A DNA stretch of 64,000 nucleotides from Cupriavidus sp. WKF15 (lineage in GTDB: Bacteria; Pseudomonadota; Gammaproteobacteria; Burkholderiales; Burkholderiaceae). Where the stretch lies: contig NZ_CP119572.1 in NCBI RefSeq assembly GCF_029278605.1, forward strand, positions 62,001 through 126,000, read 5' to 3'. The notes under the pieces are model-generated. The model made no database searches. It was not told the origin of the DNA and worked only from the letters and a program-made list of their open reading frames with translations. A program made the position numbers and the translations under genes. Numbering within the stretch: position 1 is the stretch's first letter; every line of letters begins with the position of its first letter. Positions 16,855 to 24,953 of the stretch are shown piece by piece.

Positions 16855-17493
16855 ATGACCCGCCGTCACACCGCCCTCGCCGCTTCCGTTCGCCCTGCCA
16901 TGCTTGCCGCGGTGCTTGCGCTTGCCGCTGCCAGCGCTGCCCTGCTGCCGCACCCCGCCCGTGCCGCCGACAAGCCAGCCGCCATCCCGGCCGCCGCACC
17001 GGCCGGCAACTGCCCGGCCTCGCTCAATTTCCAGTTCCCGCGCCTGCAGGACGAAGCGCCGCAGGACCTCTGCCAGTACACCGGCAAGGTCGTGCTGGTA
17101 GTCAATACCGCGAGCTATTGCGGCTTCACGCCGCAGTACGAAGGGCTCGAAGCGCTCTACGCCAAGTATCGCGATCGCGGACTGGTGGTGCTGGGGTTCC
17201 CGTCCAATGACTTCGCGCAGGAGCCGGGGTCGTCCAAGGAAATCGCCGATTTCTGCTACAACACCTACGGCGTCAAGTTTCCGATGCTCGGCAAGTCGCA
17301 CGTGCGCGGCGGCGAAGTCAATCCGATGTACGCGCTGCTGGCCAGGGAAACCGGTACTGCGCCGAAATGGAATTTCTACAAGTACCTGATCGACCGCAGC
17401 GGCAAGGTCGTGGCCAGCTACAACAGCATGACCAAGCCCGATGACAAGCAGTTCGTGGCGAAGATCGAACAGTTGCTGTCCAGCCCGCGTTGA
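16855..17493 (+). CDS. Exported glutathione peroxidase-family protein
   Basis: 212 residues. A basic, Ala-rich N-terminus ending ARA-AD (about residue 38) is a signal peptide, so the thioredoxin-fold domain should be periplasmic. The peroxidatic Cys89 lies in NTASYCGFTPQYEGLE, and the WNF motif with the other catalytic Trp and Asn is present. The usual catalytic Gln motif (CNQF) reads SNDF here, an Asp in place of Gln. These enzymes reduce hydroperoxides, usually with thioredoxin rather than glutathione in bacteria. GGAG sits 7 nt before the ATG; a strong terminator follows. Confidence 0.9.
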   Translation: MTRRHTALAASVRPAMLAAVLALAAASAALLPHPARAADKPAAIPAAAPAGNCPASLNFQFPRLQDEAPQDLCQYTGKVVLVVNTASYCGFTPQYEGLEALYAKYRDRGLVVLGFPSNDFAQEPGSSKEIADFCYNTYGVKFPMLGKSHVRGGEVNPMYALLARETGTAPKWNFYKYLIDRSGKVVASYNSMTKPDDKQFVAKIEQLLSSPR

Positions 17494-17520
17494 GCGGTCC
17501 GTACCTGTCTTTCGCTTGCG

Positions 17521-17552
17521 ACAGCCCGGCCATGGCCGGGCTGTTTTGCTTA
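17521..17552 (+). terminator. Rho-independent terminator of the peroxidase gene
   Basis: ACAGCCCGGCC against GGCCGGGCTGT (perfect palindrome apart from the central AT) followed by TTTTGCTT. Confidence 0.85.
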
Positions 17553-17628
17553 CGGAAATTGACCTGCATCAAGCTCCCATTGTTGCCCGCTGATTAACGT
17601 CGCCGCTTTCAGATGGCGGAGCGCGACG

Positions 17629-18420
17629 ATGGGCATCACCTTGTACGACGCAGACGGACACACCTGCCTGATGTTTGCCGACCTGGTCGAGGAAGCGCAT
17701 GGCGAGGTGGTGCAGACCAACCAGTTCCTGGTGGTGGACCATGGCCACGGCGCGCTGATCGATCCCGGCGGGAACATGACCTACAGCGAGCTGTACCTGG
17801 CCATCAGCCGCTACTTTCCGCCCAAGCAGCTTGACTACGTCCTGGCCTCGCACGCGGATCCGGATATCGTCGCCTCGGTCGGGCGCTGGCTGACGGGGTC
17901 GGATTGCCAGGTGCTCATCTCCAAGGTCTGGGCACGCTTTCTTCCGCATTTCTGCCAGGCGGGCAAGACCGCCGGCCGCATCGTCACGATTCCCGATGCC
18001 GGCGCGCATATCCCGCTGGGCCGCGGTTCGCTGCTTGCCCTGCCGGCGCACTTCCTGCACTCGGAGGGGAATTTCCAGTTCTACGACCCCGTCAGCAAGA
18101 TCCTGTTCTCGGGCGACCTGGGTGCTGCCATGACGAGCGCCGGCGAAGCCGGCACCACGGTCACGGATTTCGATGCCCATGCACCGCGCATGCTGCCGTT
18201 CCATCAGCGCTACATGAGCGGCAACCGCGCCTGCCGGTTGTGGGCGGCCATGGCGCGAACGCTCGACATTGACTGGATCGTGCCGCAGCACGGGCCGTCG
18301 TTTCGTGGCAAGGCCATGGCGGCGCGCTTTATCGACTGGGTCGAGAACCTGCAATGCGGGCTGGACCTGCTCACGCCTAACCACTACCGCGTGCCGCCAG
18401 CCCGCGCCGCGATGGCCTGA
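17629..18420 (+). CDS. MBL-fold protein of the oxygen-binding di-iron (ODP) type
   Basis: 263 residues, a stand-alone metallo-beta-lactamase fold like the di-iron half of flavodiiron proteins, with no flavodoxin domain attached. Metal-ligand candidates: H-A-D-P-D after ASHADPDIVASV (the usual HxExD has Asp for Glu), H in LPAHFLH, D in FSGDLGAA, and H in VPQHGPSF. Flavodiiron proteins reduce O2 or NO; single-domain homologues can serve as oxygen sensors. GGAG lies 5 nt before the ATG. It abuts the convergent GST gene with no gap. Activity as sensor or reductase cannot be decided. Confidence 0.85.
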   Translation: MGITLYDADGHTCLMFADLVEEAHGEVVQTNQFLVVDHGHGALIDPGGNMTYSELYLAISRYFPPKQLDYVLASHADPDIVASVGRWLTGSDCQVLISKVWARFLPHFCQAGKTAGRIVTIPDAGAHIPLGRGSLLALPAHFLHSEGNFQFYDPVSKILFSGDLGAAMTSAGEAGTTVTDFDAHAPRMLPFHQRYMSGNRACRLWAAMARTLDIDWIVPQHGPSFRGKAMAARFIDWVENLQCGLDLLTPNHYRVPPARAAMA

Positions 18421-19047
18421 TCAGTCGCGGACCAGGCCTTCCGCGCGCATGGCTTCCTGCACGGCAGGGCGCGCGGCAACGCGCGAGAGGTATTGCTGCA
18501 GCGACGGGTAGGCCGACAGCGGCATCATCAGCATGCGTGCCCAGCCCATGATCGTGAAGCAGTAGGCATCGGCCACGGTGAAGGTGCTGCCGGTCAGGTA
18601 CTCGCGGGACTGCAGGTGGCGGTCGAGTTCGGCGAAGCGCAGCTGCAGCTTGGCCTTGCACGCCTGCGCCGTGCTGTCGGCGGTTTCCTTGTGCCACAGC
18701 CACGGGCTGAACACCTTGTGCAGCTCGGTGGAGACCAGCGTGAGCCAGCCGTTTGCTTCGAGCCGCTCGCGCGTGCCGGCAGCCGGCAGCAGCTTGCGCT
18801 CGGGCACCAGGTCGGCGATGTACTGCAGAAGTGCCGAGACTTCGCTGTGGCGCGAGCCATCGTCAAGCTGCAGCAGTGGCACGTAGCCGCGCGGATTGAT
18901 CGTGTAGTAGTCGTCGGTGCCGTGCTCGGCTTCCACCAGCTTGTGGTGGATCAGGTCGACCTTGGCGAGCGTGACGGGCAGGCCCGCTTCACGCAGGGCG
19001 ATGTGGACCGCCATCGAGCAGGCGCCGGGGGAATAGTAGAGCTTCAT
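18421..19047 (-). CDS. Glutathione S-transferase, beta class
   Basis: 208 residues. Thioredoxin-like N-terminal domain starting MKLYYSPGACS (Cys10 as in beta-class bacterial GSTs), cis-Pro segment RGYVPLLQLDDG, SxVSALLQYI glutathione-binding stretch, and an all-helical C-terminal domain containing FTVADAYCF. Conjugates glutathione to electrophiles or works as a thiol reductase in the cytosol. AGGA lies 7 nt before the ATG. Its stop is immediately next to that of the convergent MBL gene. A hairpin at 19072-19096 separates it from the upstream operon. Confidence 0.93.
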   Translation of the reverse strand: MKLYYSPGACSMAVHIALREAGLPVTLAKVDLIHHKLVEAEHGTDDYYTINPRGYVPLLQLDDGSRHSEVSALLQYIADLVPERKLLPAAGTRERLEANGWLTLVSTELHKVFSPWLWHKETADSTAQACKAKLQLRFAELDRHLQSREYLTGSTFTVADAYCFTIMGWARMLMMPLSAYPSLQQYLSRVAARPAVQEAMRAEGLVRD

Positions 19048-19071
19048 CAGGGTGTCCTATGTCGCGTTGGG

Positions 19072-19096
19072 CGGCCACTGCATCATGCAGTGGCCG
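19072..19096 (-). terminator. Hairpin between the hydantoinase operon and the GST gene
   Basis: Perfect 11-bp stem (19072-19082 with 19086-19096) with a 3-nt loop, 85 bp past the last gene of the operon and 25 bp upstream of the GST start. There is no T-run. It could end the operon or be an operator for the GST gene. Confidence 0.4.
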
Positions 19097-19180
19097 TGCA
19101 GGCAGTCTAGGACTCGCCCCGGTGAGAGGCAATGCGCAGGGGCGCGGAGCGGCCCTGCAAATTTGCACAGGGGCGTGCGC

Positions 19181-19918
19181 TCAGGCGAGCAGTTGCGCGA
19201 GCGCTGCCGGCAGGCCCGCATTGGGCTTGCGCGGCGGGCGCGCGAAGCTGCCTTCGCGCGTGGTGCCGGCCTGCAGCGCGACCAGCGATTCGCAATGGCG
19301 CACGGCGCTGCTGACGCCATCGACGACCGGCACCGGAATGCGGCCCTTGAGCGAACGCGCCAGTCCCGCGAGCGGCGCGCCGGCGACGATGATCACGTCG
19401 GCGCCGTCTTCGCGCACGGCCTGCAGGCTCAGTTCTTCCAGGCGCGCGGCATGGTCTTCCTGCACGCTGCCGATATCGCGCAGCGGCTCCTGCAGCGAAC
19501 GGATGCTGGCCAGGCGCGAGGCGAGCCCGTTGCTGGCCACGCATTCGCGATACCACGCCTCGATCCGATGCGAGATCGCAATGATCGAGAAGCGCTGGCC
19601 CAGCAGGCAGGCGCTGGCGAGCGCGGCTTCGGTCATGCCGACCACGGGCACGTCGAACAGCTCCTTGAGGCCGGCCAGGCCCGGGTCGCCGAACGCGGCG
19701 ACCACGAGGCCGTCGAACTTGCCGGCATGTTCGGCGGCCGCGCACGCGGTGGCGTAGCCGCCGACCAGCGCTTCAAAGCGCGTTTCGATATAGGCCACGC
19801 CGAACTGCGCGGTGGCCATGGTGATCTGCGTTTCGGGCGCGGCGGTGCGCAGGGCTTCCGCGTGGATCAGGTCGGTGACCGACTCGCTGATGTTGGGGTT
19901 GACGATCAGGAGATTCAT
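19181..19918 (-). CDS. Asp/Glu (hydantoin) racemase family protein lacking both catalytic cysteines
   Basis: 245 residues with the HyuE-type hydantoin racemase fold: start MNLLIVNPNIS, FGDPGL segment, MTEAAL helix and a C-terminal PVVDGV region. The two cysteines that do acid-base catalysis in hydantoin racemase are absent: the first site reads VVAAFGDPG (Ala75) and the second IIVAGAPLAG (Gly180). So it probably does not racemise by the known two-base mechanism. Last gene of a five-gene operon, 24 nt after the dihydropyrimidinase-like gene. Its role is unclear: a different reaction on a hydantoin or carbamoyl compound, or a binding protein. Confidence 0.85.
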   Translation of the reverse strand: MNLLIVNPNISESVTDLIHAEALRTAAPETQITMATAQFGVAYIETRFEALVGGYATACAAAEHAGKFDGLVVAAFGDPGLAGLKELFDVPVVGMTEAALASACLLGQRFSIIAISHRIEAWYRECVASNGLASRLASIRSLQEPLRDIGSVQEDHAARLEELSLQAVREDGADVIIVAGAPLAGLARSLKGRIPVPVVDGVSSAVRHCESLVALQAGTTREGSFARPPRKPNAGLPAALAQLLA

Positions 19919-19942
19919 GTTGGGTTTGCGATGGATTCTGGT

Positions 19943-21364
19943 TCAGACCTCGGGTTGCCCCGCTTCGAGGAACCTGCCGCGTCCGGCCGCGGGCTCCAGA
20001 TACTCGCCATTGCGCACGAGCATGTCGCCGCGCGAGAAGGCGGTCACGGGCCAGCCCGTCACTTCGATGCCTTCGTACGGCGTGTAGTCGACCGCGTGAT
20101 GCAGCGCACTGTTGGTGATGCGCACCTTGCGTGCGGGATCCCACAGCACGATGTCGGCATCGGCGCCGACCGCGATGGTGCCCTTGCGCGGATACAGGCC
20201 ATAGATCTTGGCCGGGCGGTACGAGGTCAGCTCGACGAACTGGTGCAGCGACAGCTTGCCGCGCGCCACGCCGTCGAACAACAGCGGCAGGCGGGTTTCG
20301 ATGCCCGGCACGCCATTGGGAATGTGGTCGAAAGAATGCTCGGTGCTGCCGCCGAGCTTCTTGCCCTGCGGATCGTCGTAGTTGAACGGTGCATGGTCCG
20401 ACGAGAACACGCTGAACACGCCGTTGACCAGCGCGCGCCACACGGCGGCCTGGTTCTCGGGGTCGCGCGGCGGCGGGCTGCAGACGCACTTGGCGCCTTC
20501 GTAGCCGTCATCGCCGGGCAGGCCCATGTCCTCGGCGGTGAGGTACAGGTACTGCGGGCAGGTCTCGGCGAGGATCTTCAGCCCCCGGCCCTGTGCCCAG
20601 CGGATCTGCTCGATCGCTTCCTTGCCCGAGACATGCACGATCAGGATCGGCACATCGACGAGTTCCGCGAACGTGATGGCGCGGTGCGTGGCCTCGCGCT
20701 CGACCGGCGCGGGACGCGCGAGCCCGTGGAAGCGCGGGGCGATGCGCCCTTCGCCGGTCAGCTTGTCGGTGAGCCACGAGATGCAGTCCGAATTCTCCGC
20801 GTGGACCATCACGAGCGCCTTGTGTTCGCGCGCGACGTCGAGCACCTCCAGCATTTCGCGGTCCGACAGCTTGAGGTCGTCATAGGTCATGTAGACCTTG
20901 AACGAGGTGTAGCCCTTGCGGATCAGCGCCGGCAGTTCGTCCTGCAGCACCGCGGGCGTCGGGTCGGCCACGATCAGGTGGAACGCGTAGTCGATCACGG
21001 CGCGGCCTTCGGCACGGCTGTGGTAATCGGCGACCGCGGCCTTGAGCGAAGCGCCCTTTTCCTGCGCGGCGAACGGGATCACCGTGGTGGTGCCGCCGCA
21101 GACGGCCGCGCGCGTGCCGGTGAAGAAGTCGTCGGCCATGCGCATGCCGTCGGGCATGGGCTGGTCCAGGTGGCAGTGGCCATCGACGCCGCCGGGCAGC
21201 GCGAGCAGTCCGGTGGCATCGATTTCGCGATTGCCTTGCGGCAGGCCCTGGCCGAGCGCGACGATGCGGCCGTCGCGCACGCCGATATCGCACTGGAAGC
21301 GGTCGGAAGCGGTGACCACGTCGGCATTGCGGATCACCAGGTCGAGGTTGTTGTCTGCGGGCAT
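19943..21364 (-). CDS. Dihydropyrimidinase / D-hydantoinase
   Basis: 473 residues of the cyclic amidohydrolase superfamily, opening hydantoins or dihydropyrimidines to N-carbamoyl acids. The binuclear metal site is complete: H63 and H65 in GVDGHCHLDQ, the carbamylated K156 in TSFKVYM, H188 in MVHAEN, H244 in IVHVSG and D323 in FSSDHAPF. Two nearby ATGs exist; 21364 is chosen because GGAG lies 8 nt upstream, whereas the one at 21370 is only 2 nt away. Overlong frames to 21475 would overlap the preceding gene. Central enzyme of the operon; its product could be processed by the M20 hydrolase at 26808. Confidence 0.92.
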   Translation of the reverse strand: MPADNNLDLVIRNADVVTASDRFQCDIGVRDGRIVALGQGLPQGNREIDATGLLALPGGVDGHCHLDQPMPDGMRMADDFFTGTRAAVCGGTTTVIPFAAQEKGASLKAAVADYHSRAEGRAVIDYAFHLIVADPTPAVLQDELPALIRKGYTSFKVYMTYDDLKLSDREMLEVLDVAREHKALVMVHAENSDCISWLTDKLTGEGRIAPRFHGLARPAPVEREATHRAITFAELVDVPILIVHVSGKEAIEQIRWAQGRGLKILAETCPQYLYLTAEDMGLPGDDGYEGAKCVCSPPPRDPENQAAVWRALVNGVFSVFSSDHAPFNYDDPQGKKLGGSTEHSFDHIPNGVPGIETRLPLLFDGVARGKLSLHQFVELTSYRPAKIYGLYPRKGTIAVGADADIVLWDPARKVRITNSALHHAVDYTPYEGIEVTGWPVTAFSRGDMLVRNGEYLEPAAGRGRFLEAGQPEV

Positions 21365-21396
21365 GGTCATCACTCCGGTTCGTTGATGTCGCTGCC

Positions 21397-22125
21397 TTAC
21401 TGGACTTCGCGGAACAGCCGGCCCCAGCCGGTCAGCGCGCGCGTGTCGACGCCGGCCAGGCGCAGCGACTTCCACACCACGGTGGAGATGGTGTCGTACA
21501 CGGGAATGCCGGTCTCGGCTTCCAGCGCTTCCACCAGGTGCGCCGCGCGCAGGTTGGTGCAGAACGTGGTGATGGCCTGCGGCGCATCCTTGGCGAGTTC
21601 GCGCACCATGGTGCGGATGATGTCCTCTTCGACCTCGGCGAAGCTGTAGTTCACGTGCAGGTCAAGGTGGCGCTCGGCCGAACAGTCGAAGCCGCTGCGC
21701 TGGTAGTTGGCGACGATGCGCTGCTGCACGTCATCGAGATACGGCGTGGCCAGGCCGAAGCGGCGCGCACCGGTCTTCTCCAGGATCTCGTTGAGCGCCA
21801 GCACCGAGGTGGTGGCGGGGATGCCCGTGGCTTCGGTGATCTGCTTGCACAGCGCCTCGTCCTTGTCGAAGCCGAGCCAGCCCGACGACGTGCCGTTCCA
21901 CGCGATCACGTCGACGCGCGCGTCGGCGAGCAGGCGCGCGGCGGCCAGGATCTTCTCCAGGTCGAACTGGCCCAGCGCCTGGTCGCGCAGCGAGATCTCG
22001 GTGACGGTGAAGCGCGAGAAATGCGCGCTCACATTGGGCAGGCCGCTGACCATCGCGCTGGTGATCGGTTCGAGCGCGGTGTTGGAGGACGGCGTCAGCA
22101 TGCCGAGGCGGATTTGCTTGGTCAT
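21397..22125 (-). CDS. Maleate isomerase / arylmalonate decarboxylase family protein
   Basis: 242 residues of the Asp/Glu racemase superfamily, group of maleate cis-trans isomerase and arylmalonate decarboxylase (AMDase). Start MTKQIRLGMLTPSSNT is typical. Only the second catalytic cysteine is present (Cys189 in TTFCTNLRA). The first position carries Gly78 in NGTSSG, as in AMDase (Gly74/Cys188), whereas isomerases and racemases have Cys there. A decarboxylase-type reaction is therefore more likely than isomerisation. An in-frame ATG at 22161 with CGGAG upstream would add 12 residues. Third enzyme of the hydantoinase operon. Confidence 0.85.
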   Translation of the reverse strand: MTKQIRLGMLTPSSNTALEPITSAMVSGLPNVSAHFSRFTVTEISLRDQALGQFDLEKILAAARLLADARVDVIAWNGTSSGWLGFDKDEALCKQITEATGIPATTSVLALNEILEKTGARRFGLATPYLDDVQQRIVANYQRSGFDCSAERHLDLHVNYSFAEVEEDIIRTMVRELAKDAPQAITTFCTNLRAAHLVEALEAETGIPVYDTISTVVWKSLRLAGVDTRALTGWGRLFREVQ

Positions 22126-22190
22126 TGCAATGGTTCTCAGGAGTGGTGCGGGCGCCGTCATGCGCGGCGCTCCGTTGTTTGTTTTTGGGC

Positions 22191-23387
22191 TTACTGTTCG
22201 GGCTTGTCGTTGAAGGCGAGGGCGGTGCCGGGCACGCGCTGGCTGGTGCGTGCCAGCTCGAGCTCCTTGCGCAGCGCCGCCTGTCGCGCGGCGTCCGGGT
22301 GCACGGCCTTGCCTGCCTGCAGCGCGGGCAGCACGTAGTCGTTCACCATGCGCCGGTACAGGTCGAGGTAGGCCGCGTCGCGCAGGCCGCCTTGCGTGGA
22401 CATGATGCTGTTCATTACGATGACCGCGTTCTGCTTCGGCAGCACGGTGATGAACTGGCCCTTGTAGCCCATGGCGCTGAATTCGCGCTCGCTCTTCACG
22501 ATGTTATTGACCCAGCAGTAGAAGCCATAGTCCGGCGCCGGTCCGGACGGCGTGGTCATGCGTGCGACCCATGATGCCGGCACGACCTGCTCGCCGTTCC
22601 AGCGGCCCTGGTTCAGCATCAGCATGCCGAGCCGCGCCATATCGATGGAGCGCAGGCGCAGGCCCCAGCCGCCCGAGACCGCGCCCTTGCCATCGGCGCC
22701 GTCCCAGCGGTAGTGCTGCATGCCGAGCGGCTTGAACAGGCGTTGCTCGGCATATTGCTGCTCGGGCAGTCCGGTGACCTGGCTGATGGTGGCGCCGACC
22801 AGCACGGGATTGACGTCGATGTAATCGAACTCGGTGCCAGGCGCGACGCGCACGCTGGCGGAGGCCGCGACCTTGAGCCGGTCGGGCACGCCGTAGTAGA
22901 GCGTGTCGGTGCCTTCCACGAGCTTGTACGACAGCCCGCTCGACATCGACATCAGGTGACGCAACTGGATCGCCTGCTTGTTGGCAAGCGCCGGCGCAAG
23001 GTCGGGGCGCGCGGCGGCAAGGCGTGCGGCCGGCGCGTCCTCGGCGTTGAGCTTGCCGTCTCCGACCAGCGTGCCTACCAGCAGGGCGCTGATGAACTTG
23101 GTGACGGAATACAGCTCATGGTTGTAGTCGCGCGAGAGGCCGTCGCCGTAGCGCTCGAACACGAGCTTGCCGTCCTTGATGACGAGCAGGCTGCGCACGT
23201 CGAGCTTGTCGCGGCGGATCCATTCGGACAAAGCCACGAGCTTGGCCGAGTCGACGCCGACAGCTTCGGGTTGCGCGCTCGGAATGCCGTCGGCGCTTGC
23301 ACGGGCGGGTGCCGCCGGGGCGGCGTGTGCCTGCAGGGCGCCGACGGCAAGCACGGCGGCGGCCAGCATGCGGGGGATGCGAGTCAT
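22191..23387 (-). CDS. Periplasmic serine hydrolase, beta-lactamase (class C) family
   Basis: 398 residues. A signal peptide (residues 1-22, ending AHA) is followed by a penicillin-binding/class C fold: the nucleophile motif SVTK at 94-97, SYKL and YIDVN later for the YxN element, and a C-terminal GYKGQF segment in the KTG position. Family members include esterases, D-amino acid amidases and EstB-like enzymes as well as AmpC-type proteins. Being inside a hydantoinase operon, it is more likely a pathway esterase or amidase than a resistance enzyme. A purine-rich GGAGGAG-type site precedes the ATG. Confidence 0.87.
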   Translation of the reverse strand: MTRIPRMLAAAVLAVGALQAHAAPAAPARASADGIPSAQPEAVGVDSAKLVALSEWIRRDKLDVRSLLVIKDGKLVFERYGDGLSRDYNHELYSVTKFISALLVGTLVGDGKLNAEDAPAARLAAARPDLAPALANKQAIQLRHLMSMSSGLSYKLVEGTDTLYYGVPDRLKVAASASVRVAPGTEFDYIDVNPVLVGATISQVTGLPEQQYAEQRLFKPLGMQHYRWDGADGKGAVSGGWGLRLRSIDMARLGMLMLNQGRWNGEQVVPASWVARMTTPSGPAPDYGFYCWVNNIVKSEREFSAMGYKGQFITVLPKQNAVIVMNSIMSTQGGLRDAAYLDLYRRMVNDYVLPALQAGKAVHPDAARQAALRKELELARTSQRVPGTALAFNDKPEQ

Positions 23388-23474
23388 GATGTGTCTCCTC
23401 CATCGCGCGCCGTCCGTTGGACGGACGCCTGCGCGACGGGTGCGGATATGGCTTTTTTTGGGGACCGGTGCCGG

Positions 23475-24773
23475 TCAGACCGGAAGCTTGGTTTCGTAGT
23501 CGATCGAGGTGGAAGCCAGCAGCAGACCCACGCCGGCGGCCGCGAAGAACATCAGCGCCAGGAAGTAGGAGCCCGTGGCCTGCACGATCAGGCCGACGAT
23601 GATCGGCACGCTGATGCCGGCGATATTGCCGCCCAGGTTCATCAGACCGCCGAGGAAGCCGATCTTGTTGCGGGTGCCCAGCATCGACGGCACGGACCAG
23701 AACAGGCCGCACCAGCGCAGGAAGAACATGGTGGAGGAGAGCAGCGCCACCACGGCTACCGCGTTGGCGACATAAGCCACCGAGAAGATCGATACGGTGG
23801 CGACCACGGCCGCGATGCCGAACAGCGTGCGCATGACCACGTTGGGGCGGCCGCCGGCTTCCTTCCACTTGTCGGCGATCCAGCCGCCGACGAGTTCACC
23901 GACGAAGCCGCTCATGAAGATGAGGAAGCTCGCGCCGCCCATCGTCTTCAGGTCAAAGCCGCGCGCCTTGCTCAGGTAGGTCGGCATCCAGGTCAGCAGG
24001 CCATAGAACACGGCGTTGAAGCACATCCAGCTGATGGCCATGCACCACACCGAGCGGTACTTGAAGAAATCGAGCGAACGACCGGACAGGTTGGTCGGCT
24101 CGGTGCTGTGCTCGCGTGCGTGGGCTTCCTCGATGTGGCGCGCTTCGAGTTCATTGACGCCGCTGTGTTCGCGCGGGGAATTGCGGATGTACCACCAGGC
24201 CACGAAGCCGGCCAGCACGGTGCCGACGCCGGCGACGACGAACGACATGCGCCACGAGCCGAGTTCGCTGATCAGCCCGGCGATGATGAGCGAACCGAGC
24301 GCCGCTCCCAGCGGTGCGCCGCCGTCAAGCAGCGTGGCACCGCGGCCGCGTTCGTTCTGCGTCATCCAGATGGCGTTGAGCTTGCCGCCGGCCGGGTAGA
24401 TCGGCGCCTCCGAGGCGCCCAGCCCGAGCCGTGTGAGCAGCAGCGAGGTGGCGTTGGTGCAGACCGCCGCAATCGCCTGGAAGAAGCCCCAGCACACGGT
24501 GGCGCAGGCGATCACAATGCGCGGCTTGTACTTGTCGGCCAGCATGCCGCCCGGGATCTGCATGAATGCGTAGGTCCAGAAGAACGAACTGAGGATCAGC
24601 CCCTGCATGGCGGGACTGAGGTCGAACTCCTTGGCGATCAGCGGCATGGCCACCGACAGCGACGCGCGGTCGATGTAGTTGATCGCGACGAGCATCAGCA
24701 TCATCAGGAAAATCTTCCAGCGCACGCTGCTGCGCGTGGCCGTGAGGGTGCCGGCTTGGCTTGTCGTTTGCAT
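23475..24773 (-). CDS. MFS transporter, anion:cation symporter family
   Basis: 432 residues, 12 helices; AINYIDRASLSVAMPLI in helix 1 and WTYAFMQIPGGMLADKYKPR match ACS carriers of the glucarate/galactonate and phthalate type. First gene of the operon with serine hydrolase, AMDase-like protein, dihydropyrimidinase and racemase-like protein. AAGGAG lies 10 nt before the ATG at 24773; a longer frame to 24836 lacks support. It probably imports the operon's substrate, an organic anion. Divergent from the GntR gene with a shared control region. Confidence 0.9.
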   Translation of the reverse strand: MQTTSQAGTLTATRSSVRWKIFLMMLMLVAINYIDRASLSVAMPLIAKEFDLSPAMQGLILSSFFWTYAFMQIPGGMLADKYKPRIVIACATVCWGFFQAIAAVCTNATSLLLTRLGLGASEAPIYPAGGKLNAIWMTQNERGRGATLLDGGAPLGAALGSLIIAGLISELGSWRMSFVVAGVGTVLAGFVAWWYIRNSPREHSGVNELEARHIEEAHAREHSTEPTNLSGRSLDFFKYRSVWCMAISWMCFNAVFYGLLTWMPTYLSKARGFDLKTMGGASFLIFMSGFVGELVGGWIADKWKEAGGRPNVVMRTLFGIAAVVATVSIFSVAYVANAVAVVALLSSTMFFLRWCGLFWSVPSMLGTRNKIGFLGGLMNLGGNIAGISVPIIVGLIVQATGSYFLALMFFAAAGVGLLLASTSIDYETKLPV

Positions 24774-24863
24774 GACGAGGTGTCTCCTTACTCCTTGGGT
24801 CCTTCGATTGAGGCGCTTGTAGTGGGTGTCGCGCAACTGGTTCGGAGTATAGGATACGTAATC

Positions 24864-24873
24864 TGTAATTACA
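24864..24873. promoter_or_regulatory. Candidate GntR operator in the divergent promoter
   Basis: TGTAATTACA is a perfect palindrome, also read as GTAAT-CTGTA-ATTAC starting at 24858. It lies about midway between the MFS gene (24773) and the GntR gene (24954), where an FCD-type regulator would be expected to bind. This is a positional inference. Confidence 0.5.
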
Positions 24874-24953
24874 ACTCTCGTAAGTCATTGATTTTGCGAG
24901 ATTGCGGTAGCACAATTCTGGGTGTGATAGCCTTCGTTTGGTGCAAATTCCCC

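Noticed and set aside
19052..21649. 865-codon plus-strand open frame
   Set aside because: Arginine/histidine-rich shadow of the racemase-like and dihydropyrimidinase genes, a usual effect of high third-position GC.
22191..23387. Beta-lactamase resistance gene
   Set aside because: The SVTK fold is shared with esterases and amidases, and the gene lies within a catabolic operon without an AmpR-type regulator.
22713..24953. Long plus-strand open frame continuing upstream from the GntR gene (992 codons in all)
   Set aside because: It is antisense to the serine hydrolase and MFS genes, which have clear family matches, signal peptides and ribosome sites. Only the part from 24954 looks like protein.
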